DNA of 64,000 nt from the NCBI GenBank assembly GCA_021205095.1, contig JAJPYE010000065.1, positions 1 through 64,000 on the forward strand, in the 5' to 3' direction. Position numbers and translations under genes: made by a program. Under the pieces are notes generated by a model. It saw nothing but the letters and a program-made list of their open reading frames with translations. It was not told the origin of the DNA and ran no database searches. Below are positions 25,775 to 33,514 of the stretch, one piece after another. The stretch is from Oscillospiraceae bacterium (lineage in GTDB: Bacteria; Bacillota; Clostridia; Oscillospirales; Oscillospiraceae). Each line of letters begins with the position of its first letter. Positions within the stretch are counted from its first letter, which is position 1.

Positions 25775-26232
25775 GACACGGATATGACGCCCACCGGCTG
25801 ATGGCGGGGCGGAAGCTGATACTGGGGGGCGTAGAGATTCCCTTTGAAAAGGGACTGGAGGGCCATTCGGACGCGGATGTGCTGCTCCACGCCCTGGCGG
25901 ACGCGATCCTGGGCGCGGCGGCCCTAGGGGACATCGGCCACCTATTCCCGGACAGCGACCCGGCCACGGAGGGGATAGACAGCCGCATCATTCTTCGCGC
26001 CGCTGCCGAAAAAGCCGCTGCCGCCGGGTATCAGGTGGAAAACTGCGACGTGACCATCATCGCCCAGCGGCCCAAGCTGGCTCCCTATCTGGACGCCATG
26101 CGGGGAAACATTGCCGACGACCTGGGCGTTGCCCTAAACGCCGTCAGCGTAAAGGCCACCACCGAGGAGCATATGGGCTTCACTGGCTCCGGCGAAGGCA
26201 TGAGCTGCCACGCGGTCGTGCTGCTAAGCTAG
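25765..26232 (+). CDS. ispF: 2-C-methyl-D-erythritol 2,4-cyclodiphosphate synthase
   Basis: 155 residues, normal length. [12 protein letters not shown] carries the metal ligands Asp8 and His10, [15 protein letters not shown] the third ligand and active-site loop, and [12 protein letters not shown] the nucleotide-binding end. It makes the cyclic diphosphate in the fifth step of the MEP pathway. The start overlaps ispD, so the two are translationally coupled; ispE is separate at 60.8 kb. Confidence 0.95.
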   Translation: MRIGHGYDAHRLMAGRKLILGGVEIPFEKGLEGHSDADVLLHALADAILGAAALGDIGHLFPDSDPATEGIDSRIILRAAAEKAAAAGYQVENCDVTIIAQRPKLAPYLDAMRGNIADDLGVALNAVSVKATTEEHMGFTGSGEGMSCHAVVLLS

Positions 26233-26247
26233 GGGAAACAAAATAAC

Positions 26248-26353
26248 TGCCTCCCGCATACAATGGGCTGTAATGCTAATCTTCCATTAACAGGTTCAAT
26301 TTTACAAATTAAACCTTTTTAACGAGAGCTAGTATAACCATTCGCGGGAGGCA
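26248..26353 (+). promoter_or_regulatory. Structured leader with ribosome binding site in the closing stem (DUF3343 gene)
   Basis: TGCCTCCCGC (26248-26257) is the exact complement of GCGGGAGGCA (26344-26353), which contains the ribosome binding site of the next gene. AATGG (26262-26266) can pair with either CCATT at 26284-26288 or CCATT at 26338-26342, two exclusive folds. Inside is a hairpin (26292-26316: AGGTT, AATTT, TAC, AAATT, AACCT) followed by TTTTT, which can terminate ispF RNA. TATAAC (26333-26338) could be a -10 element. I recognise no known riboswitch class. Confidence 0.5.
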
Positions 26354-26358
26354 ATTTT

Positions 26359-26607
26359 ATGCAATATCTGCTCACTTTCAGAAGCCTGACCTACGCACAG
26401 CGCGCCGCACGGGTATTGGAAAGGGCGGGCGTTACTGGCACTGTGTCCCGTCTGCCCAAGGCTGTCAGCACCAGAGGCTGCGCCTATTGCGTGATCGTCT
26501 CGGCCCGAAGACGGGAACAGTCGGTCAATTTATTAACAGCGGCGGGACTCGCCCCGGAGCGGGTCATTGCCAGAGATGAAAACGGCGTTTTGGAGGTGGG
26601 GGAATGA
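26359..26607 (+). CDS. DUF3343 family putative sulfur/selenium carrier-like protein
   Basis: 82 residues. Small basic alpha/beta proteins of this type (PF11823) are common in Clostridia next to NifS-like enzymes. The TRGCAYC stretch contains two cysteines three residues apart; a conserved Cys is the presumed carrier site in the family. The start codon of the downstream desulfurase overlaps its stop (ATGA), so the two are made together. Function is inferred from context. Confidence 0.7.
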   Translation: MQYLLTFRSLTYAQRAARVLERAGVTGTVSRLPKAVSTRGCAYCVIVSARRREQSVNLLTAAGLAPERVIARDENGVLEVGE

Positions 26608-27725
26608 TTTATCTTGACTGCGCGGCCACAAGCCTGCAAAAGCCCGCCGCCGTGCGCTATGCCATGTCGGAAGCTGTGGCGACCATGTCGAGTCCCGGTC
26701 GGGGCGGATACGAAAGCGCTATGGCCGCCGCCGGTACAGTGCTGGACTGCCGGACGGCCCTGGCGGATATGTTCTGCGTCTCCGCCCCGGAGCGGGTGAT
26801 ATTTACAGGAAGCGCCACCCATGGGCTGAACATTGCCATCAATAGCCTTGTAAATCCGGGAGACAGGGTGGTGATTTCAGGCTATGAGCATAACGCTGTC
26901 TGGCGGTCTCTATACGGCAGGGGAGCGGATGTTCAGGTGGCGACATCGCCCCTATTTCAGCCGGAGGCAGCGGTGGAAGCCTTTCGGCGGCTCCTGCCGG
27001 GGGCCAGGGCGGCGGTGTGCTGCCAGGTGTCCAATGTATTCGGCTATATCCTGCCGATAGGGGAAATTGCCCTGCTGTGCCGCCGGGCGGGAGTACCGCT
27101 GATTATTGACGCCGCCCAGGCCGCCGGGAGCGTGGGGCTGGATTTTGACGGTCTGGGCTGCGCCTATGCCGCCATGCCGGGCCATAAGGGACTGCTGGGG
27201 CCGCAGGGGACAGGTGTTCTTCTCTGCGGAGAAGAGCGGCCAGCGCCGCTGCTGTATGGCGGCACAGGCTCTGTCAGCGAGAGCGCCGAAATGCCGGATT
27301 TTTTGCCGGATCGCCTGGAGCCGGGTACCCACAACGTCCCCGGCATTGCAGGACTGCTTGCCGGTGTGGAATGGCTGAGCCGCAAAACAACGGCGGCGGT
27401 GCTGGCCCAGGAGCGGGAGCTTGCGGCAGCCTTTTGCGAGGCACTTGCCGGGGCCGACAGGATCCGGCTGTTCCGAGCCGCTGATTCCGCCTGTCAGGCG
27501 GGAGTGGTATCCCTGCAAGTCAGAGGCGCGGACTGTGAGGAGATTGCCGTCCGGCTGGCGGAACGGGGGATTGCCGTCCGGGCCGGGCTTCACTGTGCCC
27601 CGCTGGCCCATCAAACGGCGGGAACCCTTCGGGCCGGAACGGTGCGCTTTAGCTTCTCCCCCTTCAACACCCGCTCAGAAGTGCGGCAGGCGGCGGAGGC
27701 GATCCTGGTTCTGGCAAAATCGTGA
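26604..27725 (+). CDS. Cysteine desulfurase family aminotransferase class V
   Basis: 373 residues. The PLP lysine is in AMPGHKGLLGPQG and the catalytic cysteine in GLHCAPLAH near the C-terminus, which together define the NifS/SufS-like subgroup rather than other class V aminotransferases. It would take sulfur or selenium from cysteine or selenocysteine onto its own Cys and pass it to an acceptor, perhaps the DUF3343 protein translated just before it. No iron-sulfur scaffold gene is adjacent, which argues for a specialised delivery role. Confidence 0.85.
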   Translation: MIYLDCAATSLQKPAAVRYAMSEAVATMSSPGRGGYESAMAAAGTVLDCRTALADMFCVSAPERVIFTGSATHGLNIAINSLVNPGDRVVISGYEHNAVWRSLYGRGADVQVATSPLFQPEAAVEAFRRLLPGARAAVCCQVSNVFGYILPIGEIALLCRRAGVPLIIDAAQAAGSVGLDFDGLGCAYAAMPGHKGLLGPQGTGVLLCGEERPAPLLYGGTGSVSESAEMPDFLPDRLEPGTHNVPGIAGLLAGVEWLSRKTTAAVLAQERELAAAFCEALAGADRIRLFRAADSACQAGVVSLQVRGADCEEIAVRLAERGIAVRAGLHCAPLAHQTAGTLRAGTVRFSFSPFNTRSEVRQAAEAILVLAKS

Positions 27726-27735
27726 GTCGCGCTCA

Positions 27736-27764
27736 TTGACAAGGGCTGCGGGAGCTGATATAAT
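27736..27764 (+). promoter_or_regulatory. Promoter of the thiT transcript
   Basis: Perfect TTGACA (27736-27741), 17-base spacer, perfect TATAAT (27759-27764). RNA should start near 27771, just before the TPP aptamer. Confidence 0.8.
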
Positions 27765-27777
27765 AAAAATACAAGCA

Positions 27778-27872
27778 ATAGGGGTGCTGGGATAACGGCC
27801 CGGCTGAGATGGCGTTACCGATACGCTGAACCCTGGAACCTGATCCGGGTAATGCCGGCGTAGGAAAGCCAC
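27778..27872 (+). ncRNA. TPP riboswitch (THI element)
   Basis: The conserved core is readable: GGGGTGCT, GGCTGAGAT, ACCCTGGAACCTGATCCGG, GTAATGCCGGCG and TAGGAAAG, in the right order and spacing. It binds thiamine pyrophosphate. It is followed by a small GCAA-loop hairpin (27870-27885) and an intrinsic terminator, so TPP should switch thiT off by premature termination. Confidence 0.95.
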
Positions 27873-27889
27873 GGCGCAAGCCGTGTATG

Positions 27890-27938
27890 ACCGCCGGTCG
27901 GGTATGTGTTCACCTGGCCGGCGGTTGGTTTTCCTTTT
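27890..27938 (+). terminator. Riboswitch-controlled terminator before thiT
   Basis: ACCGCCGG (27890-27897) pairs with CCGGCGGT (27918-27925), with further GGT/ACC pairing inside, and is followed by the T-rich TTTTCCTTTT. Confidence 0.85.
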
Positions 27939-27958
27939 AATTTGAAAGGAGAAGTCCC

Positions 27959-28549
27959 ATGAAAAGAATCACTACCCGTAAGCTCGTGGAGAGCGCCATC
28001 TTTATTGCCCTGGCCACTGTTTTGAGCCTTGTGCAAATTCCAATGCCCTTTGGCGGCGGACTGACCGCGTGCAGTATGCTGCCGCTGGTTATCATCAGCT
28101 TCCGTTACGGTTGGAAGTGGGGAGCTGTTACCGCCTTTGTCTACAGCGTCGTCCAGATCATTCTGGGCGTCAGCAACGTGGCCTATGCCTCCAGCTTTAT
28201 CATGGCCGTTGGCATTATTTTCCTGGATTACATCATCGCCTATACGGTCATTGGCCTGGCCGGAATTTTTGATAAATGCGTCAAAAGTCATCGTGCAGCC
28301 GTGGCGGTGGGGATTGTTGTCACCTTCTGCCTTCGGTTTGTGTGCCACCTGATCAGCGGCGCGTGGATATGGGGCGAGTGGATGCCGGAGGAGTTTATGG
28401 GCATGACCATGACCGGCCCGTGGCTCTATTCCTTCCTGTACAACGGCTGGTATATGCTGGGCGAGATCATACTCACCCTGATTGTCGCCATGCTGATTTA
28501 CAAGCCCCTGGAGAAATATTTCCGGGGCGAGGATCTGCAAAAGGCATAA
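27959..28549 (+). CDS. thiT: Thiamine ECF transporter S component ThiT
   Basis: 196 residues with about six membrane helices. The N-terminal TRKLVESAIFIALATVLS and the GGGLTACSMLPLVIISFRYG loop are characteristic of ThiT, and the C-terminal region with SGAWIWGEW lines the thiamine site. It captures thiamine and works with the shared energy-coupling module encoded elsewhere. The upstream TPP riboswitch confirms the vitamin. It has a strong GAAAGGAGAAG ribosome binding site. Confidence 0.93.
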   Translation: MKRITTRKLVESAIFIALATVLSLVQIPMPFGGGLTACSMLPLVIISFRYGWKWGAVTAFVYSVVQIILGVSNVAYASSFIMAVGIIFLDYIIAYTVIGLAGIFDKCVKSHRAAVAVGIVVTFCLRFVCHLISGAWIWGEWMPEEFMGMTMTGPWLYSFLYNGWYMLGEIILTLIVAMLIYKPLEKYFRGEDLQKA

Positions 28550-28568
28550 AACAGAAGAATATATACAG

Positions 28569-28600
28569 GCAAAACGGACAGCGTACGCTGTCCGTTTTGC
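28569..28600. terminator. Hairpin terminator after thiT
   Basis: GCAAAACGGACAGC (28569-28582) and GCTGTCCGTTTTGC (28587-28600) form a perfect 14-pair stem with a GTAC loop. There is no separate T-tract; the Ts lie in the 3' arm. Confidence 0.65.
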
Positions 28601-28656
28601 TGCCCTTCTGGACAAGAAAACGGGAATTTTATGTTAACAGACACGCATTTTTATGG

Positions 28657-28685
28657 TTGACACGTCAGCATATTTTTTATATAAT
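28657..28685 (+). promoter_or_regulatory. Promoter of the rpmH-rnpA group
   Basis: Perfect TTGACA (28657-28662), 17-base spacer with a T-rich run, perfect TATAAT (28680-28685). A strong promoter is expected for rpmH. Confidence 0.8.
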
Positions 28686-28781
28686 ACCAAAGTTAATGGC
28701 TTTTATAGATGCCATGGATTTGTCAACTACTTCGGCCCAGCCGATGTTGAGTAAATACTTCAAACAGAAAGGAATCAACCA

Positions 28782-28916
28782 ATGAAACGCACTTATCAGC
28801 CCAAGAAGCGCCATGCACAGAAGGAGCATGGTTTCCGCAAACGTATGTCCACCCGCAATGGACGGAAGGTTCTGTCCGCCCGCCGCGCCAAGGGCCGCAA
28901 GAGACTGAGCTACTGA
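28782..28916 (+). CDS. rpmH: Ribosomal protein L34
   Basis: A 44-residue, highly basic protein starting [18 protein letters not shown] and ending [11 protein letters not shown], which is L34 almost to the letter. AGAAAGGAAT precedes the ATG. It is the first gene of the group ending in jag. L34 sits in the large ribosomal subunit near the exit region. Confidence 0.97.
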   Translation: MKRTYQPKKRHAQKEHGFRKRMSTRNGRKVLSARRAKGRKRLSY

Positions 28917-28940
28917 TTCGGCCCGGAGTGGGGCGTCCCT

Positions 28941-29276
28941 GTGAAATATACTTCCTCCTTAAGAACTAACAACGACTTTCGCCGGGTCTATAAGCGGGGG
29001 ACGAGCGCTGTGCGTCCGTGCCTGGTGTTATATGCCCGGAAAAACAAGAGACAGGAGAACCGCTTAGGTCTCACCGTGACCACAAAAATCGGCAAGGCCC
29101 ACACACGCAATCGTGTGCGCCGCCGTCTGCGGGAGATATACCGCCTGCATGAGACCGAGTTTCGGCCCGGCTATGACTGGGTCATTGTGGCAAGATCGCG
29201 GGCGGTGCAGGCCAGCTATCAACGGCTGGAAAAGGAGCTTCTGTCCGCAAGCCAAGAGCTGGGGGCATCGCTGTAA
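28941..29276 (+). CDS. rnpA: Ribonuclease P protein component
   Basis: 111 residues with a GTG start at 28941. The RNR signature region reads [19 protein letters not shown], the RNA-binding helix of the RNase P protein, and [11 protein letters not shown] is the typical N-terminus. It binds the catalytic RNA to mature tRNA 5' ends. It lies 24 bases after rpmH, and its stop shares one base with the yidD start. Confidence 0.95.
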   Translation: MKYTSSLRTNNDFRRVYKRGTSAVRPCLVLYARKNKRQENRLGLTVTTKIGKAHTRNRVRRRLREIYRLHETEFRPGYDWVIVARSRAVQASYQRLEKELLSASQELGASL

Positions 29277-29494
29277 TGAAGCGTGTGCTGCTGGCTATTG
29301 TGCGTTTTTACAGGAAGTATATATCCCCGGTAACAAAGCCGTGCTGCCGGTTCATCCCCACCTGCAGCGAGTATGCCCTGATCGCCATTGACCGCTACGG
29401 CGCCTGGAAGGGCGGCTGGCTGGCGCTCAAACGCATACTGCGGTGTCATCCATTCCATCGTGGGGAGCATGATTTTTACGATCCCGTTCCGTAA
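29276..29494 (+). CDS. yidD: Membrane protein insertion efficiency factor YidD
   Basis: 72 residues. [32 protein letters not shown] and [15 protein letters not shown] are family hallmarks (shown here only in part: the [12 protein letters not shown] cysteine motif and [10 protein letters not shown]). It is an amphipathic peripheral membrane protein that helps YidC. The position between rnpA and yidC is conserved across bacteria. Confidence 0.95.
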   Translation: MKRVLLAIVRFYRKYISPVTKPCCRFIPTCSEYALIAIDRYGAWKGGWLALKRILRCHPFHRGEHDFYDPVP

Positions 29495-29514
29495 CAAATG
29501 ATTAGGAGATTTAT

Positions 29515-31077
29515 ATGTTAGACGCGATTGCAAAACCATTTGGCAAGCTGATGCTCTGGTTTTACAACTGGACGGGCAACTACGGCGTAGCTGTAATCCT
29601 GTTTGCTCTGGTTGTAAAACTCATCCTGCTGCCCTTCCAACTGAAAAGCAAGAAGAGCATGATGCGCACCAGCCGTATGACGCCCCGGCTCAAAGAGCTG
29701 GAAAAAAAATACGGCAATGACCAGCAGAAATACCAGCAGGAGGTCAGCAAGCTATATAAGGAAGAGGGCGTAAACCCCATGTCGGGCTGCCTTTGGTCCT
29801 TGTTGCCTTATCCTATTCTGCTCGCCCTGTGGCGCGCTATCCGCTATCCTCTGACCGTTATGATGGGCGTTTCCTCAGACCTTTTGGCTGAGGGAGGGGC
29901 TATCTACGAAAAGCTGGTCGAGCTTGGCTATAACTTGGCCGATTACTCCACCAGAAACACTGCGGAAACCTATCAGCAGATTTTCCAGTCCCAGTTTATC
30001 ACTGAGCATTTCTCGGATTTTTCTGCTCTGTCAGACAAGCTGCAAGCCATATCCTACAAATTCCTTGGCATGGATTTGGGCCAGACGCCCAGCTTCAGAG
30101 TCTGGACCTGGGATTGGAGCAGCCCGTCTGTGTGGGGGCCGGCCCTGGGGCTTTTCCTGATCCCGGTGCTGGCAGCCGTACTGAGCTGGCTTTCCATGAA
30201 GGTCTCTATGGCGTCCCAGCCCCAGACCAAGGATACACAGAGTACAAACGCCACCATGACGCTGATGATGCCTGTTATCTCCCTGTGGATTTGCTTCACC
30301 ATGCCCGGTGTTATGGGCATTTACTGGTGCGTTCAGTATGTTTTCTCCATGATTCAGGAGCTTATTCTGAACAAGATATTCAACCGCCAGTTGGATATTG
30401 AAGACGCAGATCGCATTGAGCGGGAGAAAGCCCGTGAGGCTGAACTAGAGGCAAAACGTCAGGCTACAGAGAAACTGAAGGCCGAAGGTACCACTACCGT
30501 CAATAAGAACACCTCCAAGAAAAAGCAGCAGGCTGCCGCCGCCCAAAAGGAGACGGAGCGTAAGGCTGCAGAGGCCCGCGCCGCCAAGCTGGCGAAGCGT
30601 GGTCAGACCGGCGAGGAGACGCCGCCCTCCCAGGTGGGGAATCGGCGTTATGCCCGTGGCCGGGCGTACGTGCCTGACCGCTATACCAACCCGGAGGAGG
30701 CGGCAGAAAAGACTGCCGCCGCTGCCGCAGAGAGCGCAGACTATGAAGTCGAATACGATGAAGCCGCGGCAGAGGCCACGACGGAGACTGTGACCGAGAC
30801 TGCCGCTTTGCCGGAGAGCGAAGCGATTGCGGAGGACAAGCCCGCTGAGGAGGTTGTGGAGTCCGCTTCAGCGGAAGAAACGCCAGAGGAATCCAACGCG
30901 GAGAATATAGAACTGCCTGCGGAGGAAGCGCCCGAAGCGAAAGACGACGAAGACATTGGCACTGAGCCGCCCGTTGCAGCCCCGGCGGCAGAGGCCGCCG
31001 CACCTGCGGAAGCAATGCAGGCAGCGGAGGACGACGCAGCCGATGCGGATACAGACGCACCGGCAGACGACAATTAA
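29515..31077 (+). CDS. yidC: Membrane insertase YidC/Oxa1 with a long charged C-terminal tail
   Basis: 520 residues. Residues 1-300 are the insertase: a first helix (GVAVILFALVVKLILLPFQL), the cytoplasmic hairpin, and helices through SLWICFTMPGVMGIYWCVQY. There is no lipobox or cleavable signal, as in some Clostridia. The remaining 220 residues are unusual: about 300-385 are Lys/Arg/Ala-rich helix, then about 385-520 are almost only Ala, Glu, Pro, Asp and Thr. The basic part may bind the ribosome, as basic tails do in other YidC proteins; the acidic part has no known role. Confidence 0.93.
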   Translation: MLDAIAKPFGKLMLWFYNWTGNYGVAVILFALVVKLILLPFQLKSKKSMMRTSRMTPRLKELEKKYGNDQQKYQQEVSKLYKEEGVNPMSGCLWSLLPYPILLALWRAIRYPLTVMMGVSSDLLAEGGAIYEKLVELGYNLADYSTRNTAETYQQIFQSQFITEHFSDFSALSDKLQAISYKFLGMDLGQTPSFRVWTWDWSSPSVWGPALGLFLIPVLAAVLSWLSMKVSMASQPQTKDTQSTNATMTLMMPVISLWICFTMPGVMGIYWCVQYVFSMIQELILNKIFNRQLDIEDADRIEREKAREAELEAKRQATEKLKAEGTTTVNKNTSKKKQQAAAAQKETERKAAEARAAKLAKRGQTGEETPPSQVGNRRYARGRAYVPDRYTNPEEAAEKTAAAAAESADYEVEYDEAAAEATTETVTETAALPESEAIAEDKPAEEVVESASAEETPEESNAENIELPAEEAPEAKDDEDIGTEPPVAAPAAEAAAPAEAMQAAEDDAADADTDAPADDN

Positions 31078-31095
31078 CGGAGGAATTTTGCAGCT

Positions 31096-31926
31096 ATGCT
31101 TAAATCCATCGAGGTAAAAGCCAAAACCCCGGAGGACGCCATTTCCAAGGCGTTGTCCCAACTGGGGCTTGAGCGAGATGATATTTCAGTTGAAATCATA
31201 GAGCGTGGCAAGAGCGGCTTTCTGGGCATAGGCGCAGTGGACGCCGTAGTCCGCGTGTCCTATGAAGCGCCGGACGAGCCGGAACCCATCTCTGTGGAAG
31301 AGCCTGTGGAGGAAAAGGCAGCGGTATCGGAGTCTGTCCCCGAAAAGGAGCCGGAGTCTGTTCCCGCTCCCCAGCAGGAGGAACCCGTTCAGGAGAAGCC
31401 CCTCGCCGCGAAAGACAAAAAACAGCCCGACGGCACACAGGCTGAGCGGACGGAGGAATTTTTGCACGGCCTGCTGGAGCGCATGGGCGTGAACGCAGAG
31501 ATTTCCATTACTCCCCGTGAGGGCGGCGGACTGAATGTGAACCTTACCGGCCAGGGCATTGGAGCCGTGATTGGCCGCAGGGGAGAGACCCTGGACGCAA
31601 TCCAGCACCTGACAAATTACGCCGTGAACCGGGGCAGCGAGCGCCGGGGCCACATCAATGTGGACGCGGAAAACTACCGGGCCAAGCGGGAGGAATCCCT
31701 TGTGCGCCTGGCGGAGAAAATGGCCGCCAAGGCGGTGAAATACCGCCGCAACATGGCGCTGGAGCCGATGAACTCCTACGAACGCCATGTGATACACACC
31801 GCGCTTCAGGATTTTGAGGGCGTAACCACCAGCTCCGTCGGCGTAGAGCCGAACCGCCGCGTGGTTGTGACCTATGTCCGCCCGGAGGAGAAGGAAGAAA
31901 AAACAGAGTACCAGGAATGGTGCTGA
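31096..31926 (+). CDS. khpB: RNA-binding protein Jag/KhpB
   Basis: 276 residues. The Jag_N domain (1-52) has the conserved KSGFLGIG motif. A Glu/Pro-rich linker (about 58-112) is followed by a KH domain with GAVIGRRGETLDAIQHL and an R3H domain (AMEPMNSYERHVIHTAL type sequence). It partners KhpA in binding many mRNAs and controlling cell elongation, and in Bacillus is the SpoIIIJ-associated protein. It follows yidC by 18 bases. Confidence 0.94.
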   Translation: MLKSIEVKAKTPEDAISKALSQLGLERDDISVEIIERGKSGFLGIGAVDAVVRVSYEAPDEPEPISVEEPVEEKAAVSESVPEKEPESVPAPQQEEPVQEKPLAAKDKKQPDGTQAERTEEFLHGLLERMGVNAEISITPREGGGLNVNLTGQGIGAVIGRRGETLDAIQHLTNYAVNRGSERRGHINVDAENYRAKREESLVRLAEKMAAKAVKYRRNMALEPMNSYERHVIHTALQDFEGVTTSSVGVEPNRRVVVTYVRPEEKEEKTEYQEWC

Positions 31927-31974
31927 ACCTGTAGCCGTACTTACGGCGAAGCGCTGCAAGGCTTTTTATGATGA

Positions 31975-32003
31975 GGGGCCGGCCATTGGCCGACCCCTTT
32001 TTT
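31975..32003 (+). terminator. Rho-independent terminator after jag
   Basis: GGGGCCGGCC (31975-31984) pairs with GGCCGACCCC (31988-31997) apart from one mismatch, followed by TTTTTT. Confidence 0.88.
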
Positions 32004-32029
32004 GAGGCTGAGAGAAGGAGGAATGGCCT

Positions 32030-33496
32030 GTGGTTTTTTCCAGCGCATTGTTTTTGTTTGCCTTTCTGCCGGTTCTGTACGCCATCCACCGGCTGACGCC
32101 GGGCATTAGGGGCAAAAATATTGTTCTTTTGATCTTCAGCCTCATATCCTATGCTTTTGGGGATATTGCCTATTTGCCTCTGCTACTGGCCTCCATTGTG
32201 ATAAACTGGGGAGCGGGGCGGCTGCTGGGCGTGATGACGCCAAAAACCAGGCGTCGGTATGCCGTGCTGTTCCTGACGGTGGTGCTGGATCTGGGGCTGA
32301 TGGCGGTGTTCAAATATCTGGACTTCTTTATCGAAAATATAAATGCCCTGTTCGGCCTGTCCATCCCGCTGCCGGAGATTGCCCTGCCTTTGGGCATCAG
32401 CTTCTTCACTTTCACCGCCCTCAGCTATGTGATAGAGGTGTACCGCAAGCCTAAAAACATGGAACGGAATATTCTGAAAACAGGGCTTTATATCTGCCTG
32501 TTTCCCACCATCCTTTCCGGCCCTATTGTTGGCTATAAAAATTTTTCCCCGCAGATAGAAAGCCGTACTTGCACGCCGGAAAAGACGGCGGCGGGGCTGC
32601 GCCGCTTTATGTACGGCATGGCCAAAAAGCTGTTGATTGCGGATACAGTGGGCACTATGGTGGATGCCATTTATGCCGGTTCCGTGCTGGACGCCCGCAT
32701 TGCCTGGCTGGGGGCCGTGGGCTATGCGGTGCAGATACTGTTTGATTTCTCCGGCTATACGGATATGGCCCTGGGCCTGGGGAAGATGTTCGGCTTCGAC
32801 TTCCCAGAAAACTTTGACCGGCCCTATACAGCCCTTGGCATGACCGATTTCTGGAAGCGCTGGCACATCAGCCTGACCGCATGGTTCCGCAATTATCTCT
32901 ATATGCCCCTGGTTATGAGCAAACCCCTGCAAAGGCTCTACAAAAAATGGGCCGCCAAATATGGCCGCCCAAAGGCCAACAAGCTGTCCGTTCTGATTCC
33001 CACAACGGTGGTGTGGCTCCTGACCGGGCTGTGGCATGGGGCGGATTGGAGCTATGTGCTGTGGGGCCTGTGGCATGGAATTTTCTGCCTCTTGGAGGGC
33101 GTGGGGATTCTCCGCACCAAAAGGCTGGAGGAAAGCGCTCCTGGCCGCGTGGTGCTACACGTCTATACATGGCTTGTGGTGCTGCTGGGAACGGTGCTAT
33201 TCCGCTCCGAATCTATGGCCCAGGCAGGGCAGATGCTGGCCGCCATGTTCACGGGCTGGCGCTTCACCGCCCTGGGAACGCTGGCGCTGCAGCAGATGCT
33301 CACCGGCCTGTGCGTGTTTTGCCTGATATTCGGCATTGCGGTCTCCATTGTGAAAGCCCCTAAGCTGAAGGACAGACTGCTGGCAGCTAAATGGACGGAA
33401 CCGATCTCCTATGTAGTCTGCGGGGGACTGTTCGTTCTGTGCGTAATGAGCATGGCGCAAAGCGGCTTTCAGCCCTTCATCTACCAGCAGTTTTAA
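32030..33496 (+). CDS. MBOAT family O-acyltransferase (AlgI/DltB-like)
   Basis: 488 residues with about eleven membrane helices. The GTG start at 32030 has AGGAGG eight bases upstream. Family signatures are FFTFTALSYVIEVYR, the FSGYTDMALGLG segment, DFWKRWHISLTAWFR and LTGLWHGADWSYVLWG, whose His is the presumed catalytic residue. Such enzymes pass acyl groups across the membrane to cell-surface polymers: alginate O-acetylation (AlgI) or alanylation of teichoic acids (DltB). The partner gene downstream is of the AlgJ/AlgX kind, which favours O-acetylation of an exopolysaccharide or peptidoglycan. Confidence 0.9.
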   Translation: MVFSSALFLFAFLPVLYAIHRLTPGIRGKNIVLLIFSLISYAFGDIAYLPLLLASIVINWGAGRLLGVMTPKTRRRYAVLFLTVVLDLGLMAVFKYLDFFIENINALFGLSIPLPEIALPLGISFFTFTALSYVIEVYRKPKNMERNILKTGLYICLFPTILSGPIVGYKNFSPQIESRTCTPEKTAAGLRRFMYGMAKKLLIADTVGTMVDAIYAGSVLDARIAWLGAVGYAVQILFDFSGYTDMALGLGKMFGFDFPENFDRPYTALGMTDFWKRWHISLTAWFRNYLYMPLVMSKPLQRLYKKWAAKYGRPKANKLSVLIPTTVVWLLTGLWHGADWSYVLWGLWHGIFCLLEGVGILRTKRLEESAPGRVVLHVYTWLVVLLGTVLFRSESMAQAGQMLAAMFTGWRFTALGTLALQQMLTGLCVFCLIFGIAVSIVKAPKLKDRLLAAKWTEPISYVVCGGLFVLCVMSMAQSGFQPFIYQQF

Positions 33497-33514
33497 GGAG
33501 GCGGGGTGATACAT

